A stretch of DNA of 64,000 nt from assembly GCF_921293095.1 (NCBI RefSeq), contig NC_060251.1, positions 61,025,585-61,089,584 on the forward strand, written 5' to 3'. The translations under genes and the position numbers were made by a program. Below are positions 1 to 11,368 of the stretch, piece after piece; the stretch's first letter is position 1; each line of letters starts with the position of its first letter. Below the pieces are notes generated by a model, which was not told the origin of the DNA, made no database searches, and worked only from the letters and a program-made list of their open reading frames with translations. The DNA comes from Ischnura elegans. Lineage: Eukaryota > Arthropoda > Insecta > Odonata > Coenagrionidae.

Positions 1-594
1 CAGGAACACTCAATTCACAAATACTACCAACTGGTTAAATAAGACTCCAACAATAATGCAGTTCATTCTAAGTTTGACTCAAAAAGCATGGCATCTTATG
101 GCAGGTTAGTCATATAAAACAGATCAAGATTGAGACAGCAAATCAATCTTTAACTAAATTGCAATAAATTCTCATCAGCCAATGAGTAAGTATGCTTTGA
201 AACCTTACCCAAGAGTCTCCATACTAATAAGAATACCGGCACAGCCTATGGACCCGGGTTAATGTCCAGGCAGAAGTAGAGAGTTTTCAGAGATGGCTGT
301 ATCCCTGCTTGAGAGTAGGGTGGACGGAACTTCCAGTGCAACAGTCTGGCAAATGGGACGTTAAGCCCTAGTTAACACGTTGCGTACCGGGGTATTTAAA
401 TTCCTAGGAATTCTGGGCGGAGGACATGAGATTGGAAATATGTGCGTATTAGGGCGTAATGCCTTTGGTTTAAACATGGTTAAAAAACTAATGTTTAGAA
501 TATAACTTTACCCAATCAAACATTATGCTGCATCAATTCATTATGAATAACGAACAACAACTGAAAACGCACTAATGAATACGTATTGTACCCT
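1..594. other. Intergenic, nothing recognised
   Basis: AT-rich sequence ending at the TTAA target of the piggyBac-like element. I see no exon, RNA gene or repeat end. A distant last exon of RpS24 cannot be excluded here, because that exon was not located. Confidence 0.4.
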
Positions 595-598
595 TTAA

Positions 599-2648
599 CC
601 TCTTCCCTACGCAGGGCGTGATTTCACGGCCTGAATTTTCTGACGCTTAAGAAGGAAGGCCGGATTTTCACGGCTTGAAGTTTTCGAAGCAAAAGGCCAA
701 AGGCCGTGTTTTCACGATTTCGCGGTCAAGCATGCCAAGTGGTCATTAGGGTCTCTCGGCGCGAGAGGTCCGACCCTTTCCTATTGTCCGCATGGGGATT
801 ATCTCGGCCCATTCCGGCACTTGGTGACCCACTCAAGGAAGGTGCTCATGGTCACTTATTTGTTTATAAGTTAAAATAACTAAAAACGTTCATGTTGCAT
901 TTATTGAAAATCAATGCGAGGAATTATATTCTGTATGTTCTGCTGATTGGTTTCAAATTTTAAACGGAATTCTAGCGTTCATATTAACGGAGTTGATCAT
1001 CACCTAGAACAATTTTTGGAGACGCTAAGGTTAGATGTTTAATTTTTATTTTTATAACTCACTATTAAGTTTGTAGGAGCGATATTGTAATGATTTACAT
1101 CTAAAAATAAACGTTATTTTGTTAGCTACATTTTAGATGTACATTTGAGGTGAAATTCGATAGAATATTCGATTTAACTTCTATGAAAAAAAAGCCCTCG
1201 TAATGTAATAAAATATGATTCTCTCAGTTCTTTGTCGTGAGCCAAAATTACAGCGACTATTTTTAATAACCTCTTACCAACCTTTGAATACAAAGGTATT
1301 ATAAACGAATTTCGCTATAAATACTGATTAATGCATATCCTAAAAATTCGTAAATTTAATGTACGATAATGTATGATAAGGAATGTTCTACGTAGACACA
1401 TGTTGTGAGAAGCATTCCATACCATTGCAGGAAAGACAACTGCTCTACCCAGGTAGTTACTCTCATATCTTGGATCTCTGGTCAGGTTGCACCTCACAGA
1501 GTTAGTTCGGGACACATTAGCGCATTTATGTTTTCTTGGAAAAACTTATTATCCTCCAACTGGAAGACCCAAGAGTATATTGGTGTAAGTATTCTCCTAC
1601 TGAAATATGTACGTGGAAGGTGATAACCTCACTCTTCTCGGAATAGCTCATTTTCTTTTCAAAATTTTCTTGGCGTGTATTCAAATTTAGCCGTTAACTA
1701 TCTGTACGCATTCCGCTACCTATACCAGGGATGGTTTCTGTGGAACCCTGCAGTGCGATGCAGCCCATACCATGAATGAAAGAGAACTGCACCACCCAGG
1801 TAATTACTCTCATATCTTGCTTCTCTGGTCAGGATCCAGGTGGTCTGCTTTGTGCCCCTCACAAGCTTATTTCGGGACACATTAGCGCATCAATGTTTTC
1901 TAGGAAAAACTTATCATCCTCTAACTGGAAGACCCAAGAGTATATTGGTGTAAGTATTCTCCTACGGAAACATGTACGTGGAAGATGATAACCTCACTCT
2001 TCTCGGAAAAGCTCATTTTCTTTTCAAACTTTTCGTGGCGTGTATTCAAATTTAACCGTAAATGTTCTGTATGCATTCCCCTTCCTCCTCCTGCAAGGAT
2101 TTTTTTCCAAATGATGTTTCGGTGGAATTACAATTTTTCTTGGAATTATACAGCCAGGATTTTTTTCTTGAAGTGCCTTTCGTTTCGCTTTCGTTAGTTT
2201 TGCTTACGTTCTCGACCTGTTCGGAGTTGCTTGGCCGAGAGGAGCGTTAGGCAAATTTCCTGGACTTAAAGTATTTGTTGGTCTATGATATAATGCCGTT
2301 TTGCTGAAAACCCTAAAAATAACCGTAGAATTTCGTTTAAATGTTCTACAGGCATTGTAAAATGAAAGGAATACATTGATGAACTGACATTTAATGCAAC
2401 AGTAACAATAAAAAAAAATTAAAATTGCACTGGTAACAATTAACTGACCGCAAAAGTACGCCGGGATGGGCTGCTCTCGGGGAAAAGGGTCGAGGATTAT
2501 CCCCACTAGGAAAGGTCATCAAGGGGAGGAAGCGACTACCTGGTCAGTCCCAAGCCGAAAAAAAACTCCGTACGGGGCGAAAAAGAAAATCTCAAACCCT
2601 TCGTAGAGCCAAAAGCAACTTCCCGCAAAGGAGCGCGGCTCGAAAAGG
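599..2648 (+). mobile_element. Non-autonomous piggyBac-like element, copy A
   Basis: The element is flanked on both sides by TTAA (595-598 and 2649-2652), the piggyBac target duplication. Its ends are short imperfect inverted repeats: it starts CCTCTTCCCTACG and its right end read inward starts CCTTTTCGAGCCG. It shares long stretches with copy B at 16209-17513, including the start, the middle near 840-1200 and the right part near 2260-2640. It is about 745 bp longer than copy B, mostly because of the direct duplication at about 1417-2090. Near the left end are three degenerate copies of a hairpin of the form GCCGTG-TTTT-CACGGC. I see no transposase reading frame, so it probably depended on an autonomous relative. 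Confidence 0.72.
1417..2090 (+). repeat. Two-unit direct repeat inside copy A
   Basis: Two units with a period of about 348 bp begin at CCATACCAT (1417 and 1765) and run in parallel. Both contain ACTCTCATATCTTG-like, GGGACACATTAGCGCAT and AAGACCCAAGAGTATATTGG blocks in the same order, followed by a CCTCACTCTTCTCGG block. The short reading frames here repeat each other because of this and are not genes. The block is absent from copy B. Confidence 0.75.
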
Positions 2649-2889
2649 TTAAAACTTTTTTGGTTGACGCGCCTAAATGACAAGAATTTTTGTCATCCGT
2701 CCGGAACGTTCGGGAAAAAAATGACGAGAATTCTCGCCATCCGTATGCACACGTTAAGGCTATTGTTACAACCTGGCTAATTCCAACACAGGGTTTCTAT
2801 ACTCACTCCCTTACCTAATGGCAAAAATGACCCCAGCTGTCAGATTCCTCCCTCTGAATACCATGCCACAGATAATATGGAGCACCCGG

Positions 2890-3138
2890 CAGTGGCGTAA
2901 TTATGGTAGGGGATAGATCCCCCTCCAAAGCCTCAGAGAAAAAGTTGAACAAAAGTCTAGCTTTGATATACAGCAACTGCATCTACTTAAAGCTAAATTT
3001 TACGTGCCAAAATGATGTAAAACATATTTACATGCATGCTTTTTTTTCATTTTACAGGAATATCCAATGCCTCAGGGGGGTGTAGCCGCCCCCAGGTCCT
3101 GTCATCATCTCCAAAGCATATTTCTAGTTATGCCACTG
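2890..3138. mobile_element. hAT-type MITE with 8-bp target duplication
   Basis: A 249-bp element with inverted ends CAGTGGCGTAATTATG and, read from the other side, CAGTGGCATAACTAG. It is flanked by GCACCCGG on the left and GTACCCGG on the right, a 7-of-8 match that fits the 8-bp duplication made by hAT transposases. It has no coding capacity. Confidence 0.75.
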
Positions 3139-3146
3139 GTACCCGG

Positions 3147-4200
3147 GATATGACTATAACTTTTCCGGTGCTTCGATCACTTCTTTTAAGTGAGCATTTG
3201 AAATAATCACGCAACTGCTGTCAGTGATGAATGAACAAAAATAGATTAAGAGCCCGGAAAAATCTCCCCACTCAATAACGTTAACTCACCAAAAAAGAAT
3301 TTTCCTATGAAATTTTAGCAATAGTAGATTGAATCTGCTGGGTATAGCTTCTCTGTCTGCATTTTTCCGCGAATTGAGCGCCGGGAACTTAGACTCACAA
3401 GCCGAGTGATTCATCGTCACGTAATATTTTGCTTCCCCATATCTGATAACAACACCGGACATTTTTTGTACTTCGATATAATGGTTATAAGTCATTCCGG
3501 AGTCGAAAGGAACTGCCTTATCTTTCACGTTTTGAATTCGACTTCCATGATTACGTTACTACTGACGACGCGAGTTATTCTCCGAGGGCATTCGTACTAA
3601 CTCTCATTCAGTTAAAAAATAAACGCTTGCCAGGTAAGCAACTTTCCCCCGGCTCAATTTGTTCCGCGGATGAGGGATTAGCCCGCGGAATGAGACCACG
3701 CATGCTGTTTTTACCATCGTGTTGAATCACTATCGACTTACGTCCATACTGCGAATACGATTATCTTTTTTGGATGACCTTAGAAAGCAAAATTTGGGTA
3801 CGGGAGGATTTATAATGGCTAATTTAGGAGTTATTTCGCTGGGGCGACAGGAAGCATAACCTCGGGAAATTCTAGACAATCTTCCGTTAGAGATAGATAT
3901 TCCGGATTAACAATCATCTACTGCAGTTAAAATTAATATCTAATAAAAAGCATCACTCATTATTAAAACTTATTACTCTTCATTGACATATCTATGTAAT
4001 GAGCACAAACTACCCCTGCTCCTGTAATTACAATCGGCGCGCGTACCGCAATCTTCTCGTAGAGCAGTTATCTGAAGAGTCGCATAAGTAAGCTATTTTA
4101 TCTCATTGGACTGGAAAAATGCATTTCGTAACCAAGGCCATCATTTAAGTAAATAGTTTCATATCTGAGTTTGGAAATACATGGGTTCATATGGGGTTAT
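3147..4200. other. Intergenic, nothing recognised
   Basis: Mixed-composition sequence with only short reading frames on both strands (up to about 80 codons), none resembling a known protein. No repeat end or RNA gene was recognised. Confidence 0.4.
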
Positions 4201-4204
4201 TCAC

Positions 4205-4276
4205 CAGAACAAAAAAAAATTGGAATATAAGTGAGGTCATCGTATAACTGAGGGTCGTATAACTGAGGTTCTACTG
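4205..4276 (-). mobile_element. Terminal fragment of a pogo/Tigger-like element
   Basis: Read on the minus strand the stretch starts CAGTAGAACCTCAG and continues with the twice-repeated CAGTTATACGA motif. CAGTAGAACCTC is a common start of Tigger/pogo-class terminal repeats. No matching opposite end was seen nearby, so this looks like a solo or truncated end. Confidence 0.4.
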
Positions 4277-4565
4277 AATGTTTTTGAACCATGTTTCTGC
4301 GATGAAAAATGACGATTTTATTAACTCTGCTAAAAATGTGGCTGCGGACAACTGGAAATTGGAGGGAGGCCCCCTGCAAGGAGGGTTGAAGAGTGGGCCC
4401 AGCGAGGGCGAGCTCTTAGAGGAAAGGGTCCCAGATTTGCGACCCTACGAGGGAGTACCACGCCCATCCTGGAAGTACCTGCTCCATGGCCTAACAAAAC
4501 GCAGTGTAACATTTTAGCAGTATGTGAGGAGAAGGTTTTCAGAGATTGAACAGCAGTGAAAGAGT

Positions 4566-4612
4566 TAAGAGGTAGAAATCAAAGGTCCTCGAAAAAATAA
4601 AAATAGAAGCCC
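4566..4612 (+). repeat. Short dispersed repeat (second copy near 10458)
   Basis: A block beginning GTTAAGAGGTAGAA and followed by a CGAGAAAAAATAAAAA-like run occurs here and again at about 10458-10503. The family is unknown. The two copies are too short to define element ends. Confidence 0.4.
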
Positions 4613-4898
4613 CAAGTGTGTTTGGTCCACCTCGTTAGTCCTAAGCGTACTAAACGAAGAGGTCATGTGCTTCACTCTGCATTTATTTTTTTCTGGAGAG
4701 GAATCGACGAAGATAACATCACTTCTAAACAGTCACCTTATACCAGGACCCCTTCAAGATATTTCCTCGTCTCTTGATGGAGCTTTGAACTTGGAGCTTC
4801 AAAACTGAAAATTTATTGATTAGTTCATAGAACTAGACACATGAAACAATAAATATTTATTCAAATAGCTTGAAAAATTATTATATAATAGCGCATTA

Positions 4899-4918
4899 CA
4901 GGCATCCCCCGAGTTACG
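4899..4918 (+). mobile_element. Tigger/pogo-like terminal inverted repeat (left-type end)
   Basis: A 20-bp end starting CAGGCATCCCCCGAG is preceded by TA, the usual Tc1/mariner/pogo target. Subterminal CGTAAG motifs follow for about 60 bp. The identical 20 bp occurs inverted at 23684-23703. No partner within 3 kb was seen, so each may be a remnant of a separate insertion. Confidence 0.55.
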
Positions 4919-5511
4919 TAAGAGATGCATTCCAGCAGACCCTGCGTAAGTCGAACCTTTGCGTTAGTGCTTCAGAGATTTCGATGGGCGCGGTGAAATT
5001 CTCAGCGGAGAAATGCACGGTAAATTTTCGGTGAAGTTTCATTCAATTCACTGCGATATTCATGAACTCTACCGCGTATTCTTACGTTATTAGATACAAA
5101 ATCAATAGGCATTAATGTACTCTGGTAGTTGCATCTCGAGCATTGCCACTCAAAATGCGTAATATTATTCCCAGAGTTGACCGATCGCGTGGATTCGGGA
5201 AAGGACGGTATCTCAACGCTACATTACTAAACTGAATACTTAAATTGATTCATTATGTTATACTGCGATCTAAGGGCCCAAAGAATGCATTGTCTACCTA
5301 CCTATAATCATTATATCTTCTGCCTTTTATATATTACGTTGATCGATGAATCTGGTGGTTTCACTGTCACAGTTAATACACGTACAAGGAGAGTCTAGGA
5401 TTACGAGCAAATAACACACAAAAAATACCAGTAAATTACTATATTCTTAGATACATTCACACGCACATACCCTCAATCTTTCACGAATGGAAACATACTT
5501 TCATTCTCTCA

Positions 5512-7650
5512 TCTTATATATAAAAATGAATCGCAAAATGTGTTGGTAAGCGCATAACTCAACAACGCCTGGACCAATTTGGCCAATTCTTTTTTTAAAA
5601 TGTTCGTTGAAGTCCAAGGATGGTTCTTACGGCGAGAAAAAATCGAATAATTGCCGGGAAAACCCTAAAAACAGCCCTTTTCTTTTTCACATACAAACAT
5701 TTTCTAACTAAAACGTAGAATCAATTTGAGCTTTATTGCTATTATATTAAGTTCATATTAAATTACAAGCACTCACTGTTATCTAAGAAATGTAGGCGTG
5801 TAATGTAACATTTTAATTACTAAATATATTCAAAATATTAATTCAATTGAAATTACATTTTTTAAATTTAATTCGAGCTGATTGTTAGCCCAGCCGTGGC
5901 CCAGCTCGAGTTGACACTTCACTACCGTGTTTGTAAACAAATCTCCAAGCAATTGTTGACAAACGGTAATGTCCGTGTTCCTGTCGAGGAATCGAGTAGT
6001 TTTAACTCATTTCCTTGGAATGATTACAAATTAGTTTCAGTGAGCTCATCAACAAAGAGTTCCAGAATATGATTGATCACCAAAAGAATCAAAGATGGTT
6101 GATTTAGCGAGCAAGAACGAAGATGTGGATGACTAAAACGAGGTAAATTCAAATAGTTCGTACTCTGCATGGATTCGATCTTTTAAATGTGTAACAAACG
6201 AAGACGAAATCACCAACTATCTATCTGAATATTTAAGTCCTTGGACGTACCTGGCTTACCAAGGCACGATTTACAGATAAATGTAGTTTCTGTGCCCATG
6301 AGCTTTCGAAGCCTAAACCAACCATAACTATCCAACGGAACGTGTTTGGTCATTAAAAAAATTGGTGATGAATGTGATTCACGCAACTTTACTCAAAGGA
6401 AAATTCAAAGGTTAGGAAGTCCTCATTCCGTAGATTCCATGATCTCAACTCATATGCCCTTTTGATCTTAAACGTATTCAATTTACAATTCGTGTTGCAT
6501 TCGTGATAACGATTAAAAAATCGCATGGTCATTTTTTCAGTTTTTGGGTTGTTTGTGCTCATGTGCTAATGAAAACCCATGATTTTCTCATGGTCAATTT
6601 AGCGTGCTATGTTCACGAGTTGATAAACCATCCTCTGTATTTCTTCCTTCGCTTCAAGTGCGTAGCTAGGATAGGGGGTTTTGGGTGCAGCTAATACCAC
6701 GGGTCTGTAGGGTATAGAAAACTCGCTAAGGTGAGCGGGAAGTGTGGGGGCACTTCCCCCAGACATTTTTTAAGATAAATGGTTCAAAATAGTGGGTTTT
6801 GTGGCTGTGTGAATAGTTAAATATGTTTTGTTTGTTAGTCATCCGTCCCCCTAATATTAATAACATAATCTTTCATAAAAAAATTCTCTAAGCTCTTGAG
6901 GGGGGGGGGGGGGGGGGTTTATCCCCCAAAACCTCCCCTCGCTGCGTCACTGCTTTGCTTCGCTATATTTATTTAGCTTCATCCGCTTCATCTTGCGCCT
7001 GATAATAAAACAAAAACTGTTGTTTCTCAGAAGGTGCTTGAAGCAAGACATTAAACCCGAATGTGTAGGGCTCACCGTGGTGCGTTTACGCATGCAGTAC
7101 GTTTACGCAGTGCATTTTTTCCAAACAGAGATACTAAAACTGGCGCGCCTTAAGTCATTTAATGCGAATGCTGCTTCATAGGGGCTTTTCTTGCACGATT
7201 TTGAGCATCAGTCAAGCGTCGGTCTGGGGTCGTGTCAACCTGCCCCCTGAATGGGCCAAGTGTATGCAACAGACTTGGACCTAAAAACATTTTTTTACAG
7301 CTAATAACGCAAATAGCCAACAACTGAATGCGTATAATTTTTATTTCATGAACTGCTTTATTAAACCACAATGCCCAAAATTTCTTAAGCTAAAACGTAA
7401 GAAAATTTGTTGAAAAAAATCCGCGTAAACGTGCTCCGATTCACCCTATGTAGATTCGATAAAGAAAATGTCTTTCTGTCAAGCAATTTTGGTTCTCATT
7501 TACGTAGTTTTATTGAATTTGTATCCTTATTTTATTATAATAAATTAAACATGATTAAAAACGATACAGCCGCTCTTGATTTATAAATGGTGTAAGTAAA
7601 CTGTAAGTTCATTGATTGTTAGGCGGTACGAAGTTCGCCGCGTCAGCTAG
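5512..7650 (+). mobile_element. Helitron-like element (non-autonomous or decayed)
   Basis: The 5' end starts TC after a host A (5511). It continues with a TATATAAAAATGAATCGC motif and a GTTGGTAAGCGCATAACTC block of the kind seen at Helitron ends in insects. The 3' end is CTAG (7647-7650), followed by host T. A possible GC-rich stem (GCGG and CCGC around TACGAAGTTCG) lies just before it. TC start, CTAG end, 3' hairpin and A/T insertion without target duplication are the Helitron signature. I see no Rep or helicase reading frame in the 2.1 kb. A hAT MITE is nested at 6655-6952. Confidence 0.6.
6655..6952. mobile_element. hAT-type MITE nested in the Helitron-like element
   Basis: Flanks CTTCGCTT (6647-6654) and CTTTGCTT (6953-6960) match at 7 of 8 positions, as expected for a hAT target duplication. 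The outer sequences resemble GTGCGTAGCTAGG and its partial complement. The interior has a long G run (6900-6917) followed by ATCCCCCAAAACC. Related copies lie at 36364-37313 and 50947-51243. Confidence 0.7.
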
Positions 7651-9470
7651 TATCTCAATAAAATAAGGTGAAAATTACATCATTTGAATATTTACTTCGC
7701 TGGAAACATCAAAGAGTATTTCCAAAGCACGAAGCTAATTAAAAGTGAGCTTTTATTCAGCCAACTCAGTCATTAACGTGCAACAAAAGTGGGGAAAAGC
7801 TTTCAATGACGCAATATTCATTTACAGTTGCACACAATATGAGAGAACGAGAAAATGTAGCTTAATAAAATCTTCCGCCTGAATCACGTAAACAATTACG
7901 CAATTAATATCGTGTGTCAACTTTTTCTTAACTTTTTTCGTGGCGTTCATTGCCGTTACGTGGGTACTAAACAATTCTTTTCTGCAATAAAGATTTCTGC
8001 TTGTACATCATTTTCTTCCGAAGAGTAGGCGGAGTGTGGGAGACGGCATGAGAGGCGAAGTGGGTGGACAGATCCTGAGAGAGAGAAAGAGGGTGCTAGA
8101 TACGAGTAGGAGTTTGTACGGTAGACTCATTGGTACCAAGGAAAGGATCGCCCAACTGTTACCAAGAGGTCATCTCCCACCCGTGAACCTGCCAGAGAGG
8201 GTGCAGGACAGCCTACGCCGTGGAACGGAATTGCCACCATCAACAGATCGAGAGCCCCAAAAATTCAACAAATTGTAAGAGAGAAAGCCACGAAATCCCA
8301 TTACCCCCCCCCCCCCCAAAGAACAGAAGAAAAGTCTCACCCCACCAAGTCAAGAAGAGAATTCACTAAAAAGGTTTATAAAGTTCCCTCGCACAAGTAG
8401 AGAAGATGACAGTTCTACCCCCTATTACAGAGTGAACTTTAGTGCAACATTTATTTTGTTGTTTTATATTTCCATTCCTCCCCCCCTCGTATGGGTTATG
8501 AATGTGAAAAACTTGCAACGTGATTTTTTTTTGGTCTAGGTTAAGGACTTAAATTTTTCTGTTGTGAATATTTGAGAGGCTACAGCTTAGTGAATTATGC
8601 GTTGTATTTCATTGAAATCAAAGGAAAAGAAGTTAATTGTTCCTTTTGTTATCGACTTGATTGTATTTGCAAATGATCATATTTAAAAACTTATTATATT
8701 TATGTTGAGTGAACTACGCAGTCGAACGGCTATCTTTATCCGAACGCTCCTATCTCAGGTCTCGTCATACCCAAATTTTCCCCTCCTTCCCCTTCCCAAA
8801 CCCCATTCCCTCGCCTGAGGTGCATGGGATATCCCCGCTACACCTCTGCCCTCCCCTTTCCCTGAATGTGCCCCGAAGGCTAGTCGCCAATCACCCGATT
8901 AATAGAGGGAAGACGGGCGACACGTCATCACGAGGGGTTACAATATTGTGGTGGTAAATGCTCTAGAAGTTATTCAAAATGATGTGGATAATTTGTTCTT
9001 GAAAATACAGAGGCTACTGGGATGCCCCGGTAGTATAAATACCTACTTAAAAAGATCCAAAGCTAGCACTTGTTAATAAATATTTTTTCAAAATGTTTTT
9101 CTTTCTGAAAAACTTCTACACAATTATTAGTTTTAAGTTTCTGCTAGCACCAACAAAAATTATCACCCACATCATAGACCAATGCACACATTATAAATTG
9201 TATTGCAAACTGGCTGGTTGGGGTAGACTTGGTTTACCGGGACAGCTTCAACGCACCTTTGGCTTGCCAAATAAGGAGATCCTTAATCAAGTTACAGAGA
9301 GAGAGGAGGCAGAGTGTGTCGAGTGGAGAGGAAGAGAAGATATAATGAGTATCGTAGCAAGTTTGAATTAAAGAGTAAACAGGAAACTAAGTAGACCTGG
9401 TAAAACTAAATCTCTTTCAATTTCCTTTTCATGCAATGACATTGTTGCTAATGATACATTATTCTTTTAA
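7651..9470. other. Intergenic, unassigned
   Basis: The region contains a C homopolymer (about 8304-8318) and open frames of 80-92 codons at 8036-8278, 8709-8957 and 9093-9371. None has recognisable domain motifs, supporting splice sites or promoter context. The purine-rich stretch 8030-8290 and the pyrimidine-rich stretch 8760-8880 look like parts of unidentified repeats. Confidence 0.35.
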
Positions 9471-9479
9471 GAAAGGATG

Positions 9480-10080
9480 ACAGTTTAATCTTAAGCAGTG
9501 AGGATGTTTCTTAAACGGATTATATTGATGATAAGCCAACGGAGCCATCAAGTAAAAGATAGATTGATAGGAAAACCCTCATCACATCCCAAATTGCACT
9601 GACTTTTGATGCCTTGGGAATTAGTGTGAGACGAATGGCATAGGATTTTGTTGCTACTTAGTTGTAGTAACAGGGGTTACTGGCTACTAAAGGAAATATT
9701 TACTCGTTCATTGAATCAAGTAGTTAATATTATTTTGCACATAACGTCATTAAATGGTTTTATAAATCTCTTGGGTGATTGATGAAAGAAAAACAACATT
9801 ACAGATTCAAAAACTCATCGGAACTGCCGTTGGGCGGGCCACTGTTGAGAATATTCATGATTGCATTGAAGAGTGGAGATTAGCGAACATAATTCAATCA
9901 ATTTCAATTGATTCGACAAGCATAAATAGAGGTAACTGTTTTCATATCTTAGGTTCTCAGTCGATCATATTTTTTGGGATTTTCAACCTGAAAATTTCTT
10001 TATTTTGCATGTAATAGGTTCAAAGAACAGTGCTGTAGTTATTTTAAAGGATAAACTACAGAAAACACACAATATGAAAA
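9480..10080 (+). pseudogene. Decayed transposase-like fragment (possible hAT-related)
   Basis: Two short open stretches recall a family of transposon-derived proteins common in arthropods and cnidarians. Around 9775-9930 the frame reads an alternating pattern ending IIQSISIDSTSINRG, comparable to the family's FDTTASNTG region. Near 10021-10065 it resumes with SKNSAVVILKDKLQK, comparable to the GACVLLEQ segment. An upstream piece near 9590-9625 reads TFDALGISVRR, like its ATAQALG region. The reading is interrupted and nothing intact remains. Family assignment is by remembered motif likeness only. Confidence 0.35.
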
Positions 10081-10799
10081 ACGTCAACATAGTATTCGAC
10101 TCCAACCTTCTTCCACCAACTTTCGTTAGGGAAGCCACAAGGGACGTACGACAATGAAGGTTGCTGACTGACAATGCGGCCTGTGAGCGACCAGCTCGCC
10201 GTCAGGGGTTTGATGCACGGCTGCAGCTCACAGAAAAGTATTTTATCCCTCGAAAACTGTTAACCGTACGTAAAAATGGAGCAAATTTTTTGGCCCAGAA
10301 GACTTGTAAAATTGTGTTACCCCTAACAAAAAGCTGTTATTTCAATAAATTGGGAAAACTAAATGATATTGCCATTATGCTCTTTGAGTGACCTCTAAAT
10401 TTCAAACAATCGAGCTGGAATTTTCAGGATATACGTTCTGCACCCCAATGCATATGTTAAGAGGTAGAATTCAAAAATTCGAGAAAAAATAAAAAATAAG
10501 CAACACCCTAGCCTACAGACAGTGTTACCCAGATGTTAAGCGAATTAGGCTGGGAGCATCTGAAACTTGGAGGCTGTGCTCTAGGCTTCAATCGCTCGAA
10601 CAATTGAAAATGGATATCTTTTAAAGCTATATTGAGAACATTACACTGGAGTCCCACTACATTACCAGGTCTGAAACAAGCGATAAATTAAGAGGGATGA
10701 TTTGCCGAACTGATAGATATGGGAATTCGTTTTTCCCCCGAATTATAATGGACTTTAATAAATGATATTCATACTATTGTTAGATCACTTGAAACTGTT

Positions 10800-10875
10800 T
10801 GTGTGTAAACAGCTGGTGTTGTAACACCCCTAGTCACACGCCTTTTAGGCGGCTTGCAGGTAAGTATGTAGATGT
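10800..10875 (+). mobile_element. LINE 3'-end-like fragment
   Basis: The segment carries TGTAACACCCCTAGTCACACG followed by an AGGCGGCTTGCAGG-like block and GTATGTAGATGTA. This arrangement is common at the 3' ends of CR1/Jockey-type LINEs in arthropods. It is short and has no coding sequence. Confidence 0.3.
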
Positions 10876-10879
10876 AAAT

Positions 10880-11368
10880 CAACTCATATAGCCAACCGCA
10901 TAGAGAAAAAAGAACATACAATATATTTCTTGGGAATTAAAATTCACACCATTACTATTCATGTTAGAACATGCTGCTCAAACTTCAAAACTTTAAATCT
11001 CCAATTAATTCAGGCATTGGTCACAACCATGTTAGCACAATGGCACACACTGAAAACCACACTCATCAACACTTTCAAAAAGGTAAATTTCAAAATATTA
11101 AAACAATATCTGCTTCAAGTAAAATTCCAACACTCAAAATGCAATTAGGCTTTGCGTTAGTGTAATACATTAATAACATTCACATCTAATTTTTGATTCA
11201 AGTTACTACTTGTAATCAATGATTCAACAAACTATCAAATACTTGATTGAAAAAATTTGCCCTAAGATTTTAACTCATCCTAACAGCCTTTTTTCATACA
11301 CAGTAATCCTTGAATGCATTACAAAACTGATAGATAAACCACAGAAACAACGAAGATTTTCGACTAAC
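10880..11368. other. Probable RpS24 last intron or 3' region
   Basis: AT-rich sequence downstream of the last located RpS24 coding exon. It should contain the RpS24 terminal exon, or lead to it, but no single acceptor stands out. Candidates on the minus strand include a good pyrimidine tract ending near 11050 and an AG followed directly by TAG near 11207. Plus-strand frames here are not coding. Confidence 0.35.

Noticed and set aside
11040-11060. RpS24 terminal exon with a CVPLC tail
   Set aside because: The acceptor is fair, but such a tail does not fit S24 proteins, which end at about GKK; left unplaced.
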